Part shown: in pieces, positions 1-8,031 of the stretch
Layout of the letters: every line of letters begins with the position of its first letter
How positions within the stretch are numbered: the stretch's first letter is position 1
NCBI GenBank assembly: GCA_945915475.1
Contig: CAMEFI010000023.1
Location: 1-50,786, forward strand
Direction of reading: 5' to 3'
DNA length: 50,786 bases
DNA from: an uncultured Clostridium sp.
Lineage (GTDB): Bacteria > Bacillota > Clostridia > Lachnospirales > Lachnospiraceae
The notes under the pieces: model-generated
Database searches by the model: none
The model's input: only the letters and a program-made list of their open reading frames with translations
What the model was told of the DNA's origin: nothing
Program-made: the position numbers and the translations under genes

Positions 1-49
1 TCAGATTCATTAAAATTTGTCCGAAAAAGTGTCTTAATTTATGAGACCA

Positions 50-2179
50 TTATAATATATCGTAACTTGCATCAATATCATATTTTTCTAAAAGTTTATG
101 TAGCAAAGACTTTTTATTTTTTCCCGCAGAAATCGAAAGATACGCATATAGATCACCATTCAAACAATGCAGTTCCTCTTCCTTTTCATTTTGACCAACC
201 TGCAAATCCACATCACATGCACATCCTAAACCAATCTGAACATCTGCTATTGCCAAAATATCTTCATCCAGCCATGTTAACATAGCTTCTGCCTCTGGTC
301 CCATTCGATATGAGGCCTCGTCGGTTTTCTTTACATCAATATTCAATGTATCTATTGGACTTATATTATGGTTTCCATTTACGTTAATTCCGTTTTCTGA
401 AGTAATATCAAACGAGAGCTCTGCCTTGCCCTCCAAGTTGAATGTTAAATACATCGTTAACACAACTTCAAATCCGTTATCAAGTGGTACTGTTTTATCA
501 AATAATTTAATTCGTTCACTCGTCTCTCCGGATACATTGACGGAAAGAGAGAGATCATTACACACAGATAATTTTAAAGAACTGATTCCTTCCTTTGTAC
601 CTTTAAAGTCGTAAAGAACTTTAGGATTGGACAATATTCCCGTAAATGTAACATTCCCTTCTTTTTTTTCAATCTTCTTTTTTCCAGAAAGAGAAACAGG
701 AATATCGATGGATCCCTCTGCGTCTGAATTCATATCTATACTTTCTTCTGTTACCTCTTCCTTATAATCCGTTATGGTAACTCCCTCTGCAGGTATCAGT
801 TCGCCTTCCGAACTGCTTCCACTCATATGAAAAGAATCAAAAACATCAGCCAGTGATTCGATTGGAGCTGCAGTTATTACAGTATTCTGATCTCCAGACT
901 CAACGGATATTACCTTACATGCAAATCCGTTGGGATACGTATCATTTTCTGGAAAATATAATGTTTTTCCCGATTCAATTCCCAATTCGTCTACATTTAT
1001 AACAGGAATGGTTACTTTATATCCCTTATCCGTTTTCTCTACCAGATAATTTGTAATATCCCTAATCTCATCCTTGATTACATTATCTGTATAAACAACT
1101 TCTGCAATTTTTTCACCTGATATTGTATTATCCGATTTAAGTCGTAAAACTGCTTCTAATAATGCTTTTCCATCGGTCTTATCAAGTCCCTTTTCTCCAT
1201 TAAAGAAACCCTCTTGTAGAGATATCATTCCTTCTGTAACGGCAATCTGATCCAATGCGGGATACTTTAAAGCCTGTACATCCGCACAATTTAAAGAAAC
1301 AGTATTACTTTCAATAAATCCCAAGCCTCTGACTGCCGTTACTGCACCAAATTCTCTGGAAGCCGCTTTTTGGGGGTTAAACAACTGTACACTACCATCT
1401 TTTTCTTCCGGTTTTAAAATACCGTGCTGCACAGCTGTTTCAACAATTAAACTTTCTTCTTCTGTCGCCAAATCACTATAGGTATATAATGAATTTTGAT
1501 TATCATCCACTGCAACATTATCTTTTGTTAAGTACTCTATACCTAATTGATTTAGCAATTCCTTAATCCACTCAAGTCTGGTATAGCCTGTTGTTTCTTC
1601 TGTTGCCGGATTGTTCGTTTCCGGATTTTTACTGTTATCCTCTGTAGTTTTTTCCGCTGTACTTCCTTGTTGTTCTGTCGTTGTTTTTTCCATTGTCACT
1701 TCTGTTGGTTTCCTCGTATCATCTCCATTTTCAGTAGACGTTTTCTCTGTATTACCAGGTTGTTCCGTCACATTTTCTGTTGAAGAATTTGCCGTTTTTA
1801 CCCTGACACCAATTTTTTTACTAATTTTCTTTCCCTTTTTATTTTTTTCCTTCGTTGTTACTGTAACAAACGTCCTACCTTCCTTCACCCCAATAATTGT
1901 TATACTATTTTTTGGGGCTGAATAGCTTACTTTAGCAATTTTCTTATTCTTGCTCTTGACTGTAACGCTTTTTTTCGCTTTATTCACCACCTTAACAGTG
2001 GGTTTTACAATAATTCTTTTCCCCTTTTCAATAGTTACATTTTTCTTTACCGTTAAGGATTTTACATACTTCTTTGCTGCCGCTTCCGTTTGTACGGATA
2101 CCCCTGGGGTAACTAGAACCAAGGATAAAATCATCGTACATACCATAAGCCATGTCATAAAATTTTTTACTCTCTTCAT
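50..2179 (-). CDS. Secreted SLH-like surface protein with Thr-rich linker
   Basis: A 709-residue exported protein. The first ~33 residues are a signal peptide (basic MKRVK start, hydrophobic core, cut near TEA/AAKK). Residues ~40-130 are Lys-rich and beta-like and resemble bacterial Ig-like group 2 repeats. A Thr/Glu-rich linker (~130-200) follows, then a segment starting TRLEWIKELL and continuing ETAVQHGIL...FNP...SREFGA, which reads like an S-layer-homology unit. The remaining ~450 residues are unassigned. The start is supported by GGAGG seven bases before the ATG. It stands alone on the minus strand, divergent from the LytTR-FHA gene. Probably a cell-surface protein; ligand unknown. Confidence 0.75.
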   Translation of the reverse strand: MKRVKNFMTWLMVCTMILSLVLVTPGVSVQTEAAAKKYVKSLTVKKNVTIEKGKRIIVKPTVKVVNKAKKSVTVKSKNKKIAKVSYSAPKNSITIIGVKEGRTFVTVTTKEKNKKGKKISKKIGVRVKTANSSTENVTEQPGNTEKTSTENGDDTRKPTEVTMEKTTTEQQGSTAEKTTEDNSKNPETNNPATEETTGYTRLEWIKELLNQLGIEYLTKDNVAVDDNQNSLYTYSDLATEEESLIVETAVQHGILKPEEKDGSVQLFNPQKAASREFGAVTAVRGLGFIESNTVSLNCADVQALKYPALDQIAVTEGMISLQEGFFNGEKGLDKTDGKALLEAVLRLKSDNTISGEKIAEVVYTDNVIKDEIRDITNYLVEKTDKGYKVTIPVINVDELGIESGKTLYFPENDTYPNGFACKVISVESGDQNTVITAAPIESLADVFDSFHMSGSSSEGELIPAEGVTITDYKEEVTEESIDMNSDAEGSIDIPVSLSGKKKIEKKEGNVTFTGILSNPKVLYDFKGTKEGISSLKLSVCNDLSLSVNVSGETSERIKLFDKTVPLDNGFEVVLTMYLTFNLEGKAELSFDITSENGINVNGNHNISPIDTLNIDVKKTDEASYRMGPEAEAMLTWLDEDILAIADVQIGLGCACDVDLQVGQNEKEEELHCLNGDLYAYLSISAGKNKKSLLHKLLEKYDIDASYDIL

Positions 2180-2486
2180 TCATCTTCCTCCATAAAAATT
2201 TATCATTTTTAATACTATTATTTTTTCTTTTCCATCCCTTAAGCTATGGGAATAACGCTCCTTTTCTTAACTCCTCATATTTTGTTTTCTCACTCTCAAC
2301 ACTCGCATTGTAGCACACTTCCATTTTGTAATCTTTAGTATTGTAAGAAATGCCACCTTGTTTGTATTTTTTACTTTTTCTGACATTTTATGTCATTTTC
2401 TAGCCATTCCTTACAAAATTTGATATACTACAAATTATGATATTGACCTCCGACAGGGTAATCAGGAAAGAAGAGGATGGATTGTA
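2180..2486 (+). promoter_or_regulatory. Divergent intergenic region with palindrome and -10 for the LytTR-FHA gene
   Basis: A 307-base gap between divergent genes. It holds a TATACT -10 candidate at 2424-2429 (plus) without a good -35, as expected for an activated promoter. A perfect inverted repeat TGACAT-TTT-ATGTCA lies at 2381-2395. The similar words ACATTTTATG (2383) and CCATTCCTTAC (2404) start 21 bases apart, which resembles LytTR box spacing, so autoregulation is possible. No terminator or RNA gene is visible. Confidence 0.35.
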
Positions 2487-3281
2487 ATGGAACAAAAGCA
2501 ATATATTTCCAACCATACAGGGTATACGGAAAAAGCAGACAACTTATATATTACGATTCAGGGAATGCAATATTCGATTCCCCTAAAAGACATTCTCTAT
2601 TTTGAGAGCAATTTACGGAAGGTGATTATACATACAACATCTAAGCACTATGAATATTATGAGAAATTAGATACCTTAGAGCAACTGCTCCAGGATAAAG
2701 GCTTTATACGGTGTCACCAAAGCTATCTGGTAGCAGTGACCCACATCACTTCCTATTCAGATACCAGTTTATCATTTGATGACCGAACAATCCCGATTAG
2801 CAGAAGCCGGTTAGAATATATACGGCATATCCTGCAGGATAGCAATGTGAAATATTGCCAGCCGGCAGCAACCGAGCATAAACCCAGCAAAAATTCTTCC
2901 CTGTCAGCTTCTACAACTTTTTCTTCGGACGCCACAAGCCTTTCTCCGAAAGAAGAAGAGGAAGATACAACCCAGGGTGTCATCACATGCATCGAAGGCC
3001 TGTATAAGGAATCCACGATCTGGCTGCAACCGAACAAACCGGTCATCATCGGCCGCACCATCCATTCAGCAGATGTGGTCATTAATCTTCCACGGGTGAG
3101 CCGGGTTCACTGTGAGATTACCTATCACCAGGATTCCAATACCTATGAGATTATCGATTATTCTGCTAACGGCACTTACATCAACCGGGAATTTCGTCTT
3201 GCACCAAAGGTTCCTTATATGCTTCCTCCCGGTACTGTATTAAGTTTTGGCGATCAGACAACCCTTTATGAATTAGGCTAG
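2487..3281 (+). CDS. LytTR-FHA fusion transcriptional regulator
   Basis: A 264-residue cytoplasmic protein with no membrane segment. Residues ~18-118 form a LytTR DNA-binding domain (YFESNLRKVIIHT, GFIRCHQSYLV, PISRSR). A Ser/Thr/Glu-rich linker (~125-160) leads to a canonical FHA domain (~180-262) with GR at 189-190, the SRxH core at 205-208 and NGTYIN at ~228. FHA domains bind phosphothreonine, so this regulator could be steered by the Ser/Thr kinase two genes downstream; that link is inference. LytTR domains usually sit behind a receiver domain, which is absent. The next gene starts 11 bases after the stop. Confidence 0.85.
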   Translation: MEQKQYISNHTGYTEKADNLYITIQGMQYSIPLKDILYFESNLRKVIIHTTSKHYEYYEKLDTLEQLLQDKGFIRCHQSYLVAVTHITSYSDTSLSFDDRTIPISRSRLEYIRHILQDSNVKYCQPAATEHKPSKNSSLSASTTFSSDATSLSPKEEEEDTTQGVITCIEGLYKESTIWLQPNKPVIIGRTIHSADVVINLPRVSRVHCEITYHQDSNTYEIIDYSANGTYINREFRLAPKVPYMLPPGTVLSFGDQTTLYELG

Positions 3282-3292
3282 GAGACAGGATT

Positions 3293-3811
3293 ATGAAATT
3301 AACAAAATGTGAAAATAATCATTTTTTTGATGCTGACAAATTCCGCATATGTCCTCACTGTACGCATATTCCCAAAGTGGAGCATACCACAGACATATAC
3401 GGGAAAACACAGGATACCATAGATACCGAGATTCCGGACGAGCAGATGTTATTACAGTACAAAGCTTCCAATTGCCAACATACAACCGGATGGCTTGTAT
3501 GCACCGAAGGTGCCACCAGAGGCGAGAGCTATCCTTTATATGAAGGCACGAACCATATCGGACGGGAATCCCATATGGATATTGCACTTTATGAGTCAAG
3601 AGAGGTATTACCGGAAGATCACGCTCTAATCATTTATGACAGCAAGACCTATCGTTTCCGCATTGAGCCAACATTTTCCCAACATGCAAATGTTGTTTTA
3701 AACGGAATGATTATTGTAGATCCACAACCGCTCCACAATTATGATACGATTGTACTCGGCGACACCACGTTCCAGTTTATTGCCTTTTGTAACGAGGAAC
3801 ACCACTGGTAG
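3293..3811 (+). CDS. FHA-domain protein with N-terminal zinc-knuckle-like motif
   Basis: A 172-residue soluble protein. Cys6, His10, Cys20 and Cys23 (the last pair as CPHC) could form a small zinc site. A linker leads to an FHA-like domain (~60-168) with GRE at the first loop and a NGMII strand. The usual SRxH signature is replaced by LPEDH, so phosphothreonine binding may be weakened or altered. GGAGACAGG precedes the ATG. Same operon as the LytTR-FHA gene; likely a partner or adaptor of the downstream kinase. Confidence 0.75.
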   Translation: MKLTKCENNHFFDADKFRICPHCTHIPKVEHTTDIYGKTQDTIDTEIPDEQMLLQYKASNCQHTTGWLVCTEGATRGESYPLYEGTNHIGRESHMDIALYESREVLPEDHALIIYDSKTYRFRIEPTFSQHANVVLNGMIIVDPQPLHNYDTIVLGDTTFQFIAFCNEEHHW

Positions 3812-3856
3812 CTTTATCATGTACATAAAATGATGTGAGCTTCCACAACATTATTA

Positions 3857-3865
3857 TGATATAAT
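3857..3865 (+). promoter_or_regulatory. Extended -10 promoter of the Ser/Thr kinase gene
   Basis: TGATATAAT matches the extended -10 form TGnTATAAT, about 47 bases before the preferred kinase start. No good -35 is seen. It suggests the kinase can be transcribed separately from the two FHA genes, which end 46 bases earlier without a clear terminator. Confidence 0.45.
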
Positions 3866-3911
3866 TTACTACAGGAAAAAATATAGAGATTCAGTAAACA
3901 TGAGGTCACAT

Positions 3912-5231
3912 ATGAAACACGACAACAACGACGGCTTCCGCACACTTCCTGTCGGAACCATACTGGAAAACAACTACAAGATTCTTTCTGTTCTAGGTGA
4001 TGGTGGATTCGGCATCACATACAGAGGCTTTGATCTTCTTAAAAACAGAGAAGTTGCCATCAAAGAATATTATCCTCACGAATATGCGTACCGGGCCATG
4101 TCTTCTGACGAAAACAACCGGTGTTATACCATTTATCCATTGCAATCCGCACAGAAGCCATTCGAGAAGGGCAAAGCACACTTTCTCAGAGAAGCCACGG
4201 TTCTTAAGAACTTAGAACAGCTTCCATCCATCGTTACGGTTCTTGATATTCTGAAAACAAACGGCACCATCTATATTGTCATGGAATATATCGAAGGCAT
4301 CACTCTGCAAAAATACATACAGGACAATGGGGCGCTCTCTTATGAGGAATTACTTCCCATGATACTACCCATCATAAAAGACCTGCAGCAGATTCATGAA
4401 AGCGGTCTGATTCATCGCGATATTAGCCCGGACAACCTGATTCTCGGTATGGATAACCGTCTTCATCTCATTGATTTCGGTTCCTCCACCCATTTCTATC
4501 ATACAGGAAAAACCTCAACCACCGTATTTCTCAAATCCGGATATGCACCACCGGAACAGTATTTAGAAAACGGCAAACAGGGACCATGGATTGATGTATA
4601 TGGACTTTGTGCCACTATGTACATGGCTCTTACCAGAATCCAGCCACCGGATTCCCTGAACCGCCTGCAGACAGAGAAACTGCCTTCTCTGACATCAAAT
4701 AGTGATATTCCTAAAAATGCTGCAATGGTTATTGAAAAGGGAATGGCTTTAAAGATTGCTGACCGTTATCCATCTATGGCTGCTCTATACCAGGCACTTA
4801 CCAGACATACATCCGGTCATGGATTCCGTAAATGGCATTCTCTGATTGCAGTATGTGTTATAGGAATTCTTTTATTTGCTGCGTATCTGATATTACAATT
4901 AAGACAGACTGATGGCGCAGGAATCGTCCACACTACACCTTCCACAATGACTACCGAAACATCTCAGTCCGTATCTACCGAAGCACCATCCACTGCCAAG
5001 GCATCCACGGCCGGGACTTCTTCCGAATCCGGCAAGACTACGGAAGCTTCCGACAGCAAAGGCTCTACACCCGAAGGTTCCACTGAAAACAAACTGCCTC
5101 ACAAGGATTCATCCGAAAAAGATTCTGCCAAACCGAACCAGGCAACCGAAACTCCATCCACTACCGGGGAAACGTACAAAGTGGAACCCATTGAAGAAGA
5201 CGATTATCAGGTGCTTCCGTTAGAAGAATAG
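3912..5231 (+). CDS. Membrane-anchored Ser/Thr protein kinase (PknB-like, no PASTA)
   Basis: A 439-residue eukaryotic-type kinase. The catalytic domain (~10-290) shows the glycine loop GDGGFGITYRG, the VAIKEYYP lysine, the catalytic loop HRDISPDN, the LIDFG metal site and an APPEQY substrate motif. One transmembrane helix (WHSLIAVCVIGILLFAAYLI, ~308-328) leads to a Ser/Thr/Glu-rich outer tail with no PASTA repeats. The ATG at 3912 has GAGGT five bases upstream; an in-frame ATG at 3900 has no ribosome site and overlaps that motif, so 3912 is chosen. It lies beside two FHA proteins, the natural readers of its phosphorylation. Likely target: those FHA proteins (inference). Confidence 0.88.
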   Translation: MKHDNNDGFRTLPVGTILENNYKILSVLGDGGFGITYRGFDLLKNREVAIKEYYPHEYAYRAMSSDENNRCYTIYPLQSAQKPFEKGKAHFLREATVLKNLEQLPSIVTVLDILKTNGTIYIVMEYIEGITLQKYIQDNGALSYEELLPMILPIIKDLQQIHESGLIHRDISPDNLILGMDNRLHLIDFGSSTHFYHTGKTSTTVFLKSGYAPPEQYLENGKQGPWIDVYGLCATMYMALTRIQPPDSLNRLQTEKLPSLTSNSDIPKNAAMVIEKGMALKIADRYPSMAALYQALTRHTSGHGFRKWHSLIAVCVIGILLFAAYLILQLRQTDGAGIVHTTPSTMTTETSQSVSTEAPSTAKASTAGTSSESGKTTEASDSKGSTPEGSTENKLPHKDSSEKDSAKPNQATETPSTTGETYKVEPIEEDDYQVLPLEE

Positions 5232-5260
5232 AGAATAAAGTAATTCCGTTCTCTTAACAT

Positions 5261-5292
5261 AAAAAAATCTACCCTTTCAGGGTAGATTTTTT
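5261..5292. terminator. Bidirectional rho-independent terminator
   Basis: The stem ATCTACCCT / AGGGTAGAT with a TTC loop is flanked by A-run and T-run, so it can stop the kinase transcript (plus) and the tRNA transcript (minus). Confidence 0.9.
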
Positions 5293-5294
5293 CA

Positions 5295-5381
5295 TGCCGG
5301 CGACCGGAATCGAACCGGTACGGGAGTATAAGTCCCGCAGGATTTTAAGTCCTGTGCGTCTGCCAGTTCCGCCACGCCGGC
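5295..5381 (-). tRNA. tRNA-Leu (anticodon UAA)
   Basis: An 87-base cloverleaf: acceptor GCCGGCG/CGCCGGC with discriminator A, anticodon loop CTTAAAA (UAA), a long variable arm typical of class II tRNA, and T-loop TTCGATT. No CCA is encoded. The tRNA-Tyr gene lies four bases upstream on the same strand. Confidence 0.95.
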
Positions 5382-5385
5382 AAAC

Positions 5386-5467
5386 TGGATGGAGGTGGAT
5401 TCGAACCACCGAAGCAATATGCAGCAGATTTACAGTCTGTCCCCTTTGGCCACTCGGGAATCCATCC
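5386..5467 (-). tRNA. tRNA-Tyr (anticodon GUA)
   Basis: An 82-base cloverleaf: acceptor GGATGGA/TCCATCC with discriminator A, anticodon loop CTGTAAA (GUA), class II variable arm and T-loop TTCGAAT. Probably co-transcribed with the adjacent tRNA-Leu. Confidence 0.95.
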
Positions 5468-5548
5468 ATTTTTCACTGACAATTAGACATTATACTGCAA
5501 AATCAGAGAGATTGCAAGAATCTTTTTAACGCATTTTCTATACCCGTC

Positions 5549-7657
5549 TTACCCTTCTGCCTTCAATATAATTGCAGATATTTTAGGCACCTGAACAACC
5601 AATTGATTATTCTCCACCTGGTAAAATGCAGGTTCTAATACATATCCTTCTTCTCCCGTGAGCATTAAACGCCGAAGCTTATCTCCATTGACCATCCCAA
5701 GACGATCTACATTAAGACTTAACTGGACCTCCTCATAATTGTTATTCATGATGATTACCATCTTGTCCTTCCTGTCAAATCTTCCGTATGCCACCACCTT
5801 ATGTGATCCATGCAAAAACATGACAGAACCACGTTTTAACACTTCATTTTCTTTGTGAATTCGGATAATATCACGGTGGAAAAGAATTAAATCTCTGTCC
5901 TCCCGTCCCCAGGGATATCCCCGACGGTTATCCGGATCCGTCCAACCGCAAAGTCCTGCTTCATCTCCATAATATATGGTCGGTGCTCCCGGCCATGTCA
6001 TCTGGAATACCACAGCCTCACGAAGCACTCCCTTATTGACATTCTCATCTGCCGCCTCCGGACCTAACGTATGGGTACGTCCAACCCGGCGGTTGGTTCT
6101 CGTCAGGAAACGGGAATGATCATGATTAGACAGTTCATTCATTGCTACTTCCAACGACTGCTCATGAAACCGGCTCATATGATGTCGCATGGAACCGATA
6201 AATGCATCCGGATTTCCAAGAAGATCCCCACGGAATTCATCAGAATGCTTCTCTACACCTGTCAAAAACCAGGTGATTGGCTCCATAAAAGCATCATAGT
6301 TCATAACAGTATCCCATTGATCACCCTGCAACCAGTTATAAGGGTCTCCATAATGCTCCGCTAAAATAATCGCATTGGGATTCGCTTCTTTCACTACTTT
6401 TCGGAAATCCTGCCAGAACTTATGATTGAATTCCTCCGAATGTCCTAAATCAGCTGCCACATCCAGTCTCCAACCATCTACATTAAATGGAGGCGAAACC
6501 CACTTCTTACCAATTCTCATAATATAATCATATAAGGATTCAGAGCCTTCGTAATTTAACTTTGGCAATGTATCATGTCCCCACCATCCATCATAACTTG
6601 CATTGTAAGGCCATGCATTTTCATCATAAAATTTGAAGAAGCTCCTATATGGGCTGTCTGCAGAAGGATATGCACCTTTCTCATATCCTTCCTGATTCTC
6701 ATAGATCAATTCTCTATCCAGCCACTTATTAAAAGAACCGCAATGATTGAATACTCCATCTAAAATGATCTTCATCCCACGGCGATGGATCTCCTCCACC
6801 AGCTTACAAAACAGCTCATTACTGGCTTCTAAGTTCTCCTTATTCGTCACACGGTCAATATACCGGGTGGAATTCTTGTTCAAATTATCTCCATCTGCCA
6901 GACAGTTCCCCTCATCCTTAACAATCCGCCCGAAGTGTGGATCCACATAATCATAATCCTGAATGTCATACTTATGATTAGATGGAGACACAAAGATTGG
7001 ATTCAGATAGATAACCTCTATTCCCAGATCCTGCAGATAATCCAGTTTGTTCATAACCCCCTGCAAATCTCCACCATAAAAACACCGTACATCCATGGCG
7101 TCCGGATATTTGTTCCAGTCCGTAATTCTCCTGGTATAATCGCCAATATAACAATATTCGTTATCTAGCACATCATTACTTGGATCGCCATTGCAGAACC
7201 GGTCCACATATATCTGATAGAAGACCGCCCCTTTAGCCCAATCCGGTGTTGTAAATCCAGGCATAATGCAAAAATTATAGTTATGATTGATATCCAGCTG
7301 CACTCCTAACTTATTATAATAACAGGTTGCATTACCTGATGTGATCTCAAAATAATATTCTGTTCTTTTCTCAGCAAGTGCCGGAAGTGTAACTTCATAA
7401 TAATCAAATGCCTGGTCGCGCTCCCCCACTGTCATCACATACCGCTCGCCATCACAAATCAAATAAACTTCATCCACATTATACTTTGCCGTCCGAAATT
7501 TAATCTTCACCTGATCTCCCGGCATCGGTTCTGCCGGAATTCGATATTCTTTCGTTCCATCACTGAACAACGCATCTGTACGTATTGCCGGCTTATTTTG
7601 AAAAGCATAGGTCTGAACTTTTTGTGCTTTTGAAAAATTCTTGAACGAGTAACCCAT
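5549..7657 (-). CDS. GH13 alpha-glucan hydrolase (neopullulanase/cyclomaltodextrinase type)
   Basis: A 702-residue cytoplasmic glycoside hydrolase with no signal peptide. An N-terminal beta domain (~1-140) precedes the barrel starting FYQIYVDRF. Conserved GH13 regions are seen: DGVFNHCG (I), GWRLDVAAD (II, nucleophile Asp), ILAEHYGD (III, acid/base Glu) and NHDHSRF (IV, transition-state Asp). The beta domain suits the maltodextrin-degrading branch; exact bond preference cannot be read. The ATG at 7657 has GGAGG five bases upstream. An in-frame ATG at 7699 has no ribosome site and would place a 22-bp palindrome inside the gene, so 7657 is preferred. Single gene with its own promoter. Confidence 0.85.
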   Translation of the reverse strand: MGYSFKNFSKAQKVQTYAFQNKPAIRTDALFSDGTKEYRIPAEPMPGDQVKIKFRTAKYNVDEVYLICDGERYVMTVGERDQAFDYYEVTLPALAEKRTEYYFEITSGNATCYYNKLGVQLDINHNYNFCIMPGFTTPDWAKGAVFYQIYVDRFCNGDPSNDVLDNEYCYIGDYTRRITDWNKYPDAMDVRCFYGGDLQGVMNKLDYLQDLGIEVIYLNPIFVSPSNHKYDIQDYDYVDPHFGRIVKDEGNCLADGDNLNKNSTRYIDRVTNKENLEASNELFCKLVEEIHRRGMKIILDGVFNHCGSFNKWLDRELIYENQEGYEKGAYPSADSPYRSFFKFYDENAWPYNASYDGWWGHDTLPKLNYEGSESLYDYIMRIGKKWVSPPFNVDGWRLDVAADLGHSEEFNHKFWQDFRKVVKEANPNAIILAEHYGDPYNWLQGDQWDTVMNYDAFMEPITWFLTGVEKHSDEFRGDLLGNPDAFIGSMRHHMSRFHEQSLEVAMNELSNHDHSRFLTRTNRRVGRTHTLGPEAADENVNKGVLREAVVFQMTWPGAPTIYYGDEAGLCGWTDPDNRRGYPWGREDRDLILFHRDIIRIHKENEVLKRGSVMFLHGSHKVVAYGRFDRKDKMVIIMNNNYEEVQLSLNVDRLGMVNGDKLRRLMLTGEEGYVLEPAFYQVENNQLVVQVPKISAIILKAEG

Positions 7658-7670
7658 ATCTTCCTCCACT

Positions 7671-7692
7671 ATGACAGATTGCAATCTGTCAT
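7671..7692. promoter_or_regulatory. 22-bp perfect palindrome before the GH13 gene
   Basis: The half site ATGACAGATTG is followed immediately by its reverse complement. It lies between the promoter (7727-7755) and the ribosome site, roughly +28 to +50 of the transcript. A repressor roadblock site fits best; an RNA hairpin without loop is less likely. Confidence 0.5.
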
Positions 7693-7726
7693 TATCCATT
7701 CTTTACAAAAAAATTCTATCTTTCTC

Positions 7727-7755
7727 ATTTTACCCCATTCCCTCAAATATAGCAA
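7727..7755 (-). promoter_or_regulatory. Sigma-A promoter of the GH13 gene
   Basis: TTGCTA and TAAAAT separated by 17 bases on the minus strand, about 60 bases upstream of the preferred start. Confidence 0.6.
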
Positions 7756-7766
7756 CGAAAAAGTAA

Positions 7767-7796
7767 AAAGGACAGCCAACGCTCGACTGTCCTTTT
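7767..7796 (-). terminator. Terminator at the end of the spoIIE-tilS-hpt-ftsH transcript
   Basis: The stem AAAAGGACAG / CTGTCCTTTT with an 11-base loop is followed on the minus strand by TTTTTACTTTTTC. It is the first strong hairpin after ftsH, although 235 bases beyond its stop. Confidence 0.7.
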
Positions 7797-8031
7797 CTGG
7801 AGAAGGTATTTTTTTGTTACTTATGGGGTGTAGCAAAAAAACTATATAATGTATTGGGGGGGTTACAAGTATTATTATACGTATTTTGTCTCGAAAGTGT
7901 TCACAAACAATTATTTATTTTAGGAAATCTTTTGTGCAATTCGCTAAATCTCTTTGTACACAATACCTAAAAGCACCCTATTTTTGTTGATATTGTTTAT
8001 TTTCCCTCTTTCTTCGAGACATTTTTAACAA
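7797..8031 (-). other. Non-coding stretch after ftsH
   Basis: No open frame or clear fold. A promoter-like pair TTGTAA / TATAGT with a 16-base spacer lies at 7841-7868 (minus) and would give a very short RNA ending at the 7767 hairpin; this is weak. Otherwise only AT-rich sequence is visible. Confidence 0.3.

Noticed and set aside
1611-1925. Open plus-strand frame with Val/Ser/Phe-rich product
   Set aside because: It is the complement of the Thr/Glu- and Lys-rich parts of the surface protein; composition bias explains it.
3813-3840. Terminator after the second FHA gene
   Set aside because: Pairing of GCTTTATCAT with ATGATGTGAGC is imperfect and no T-run follows.
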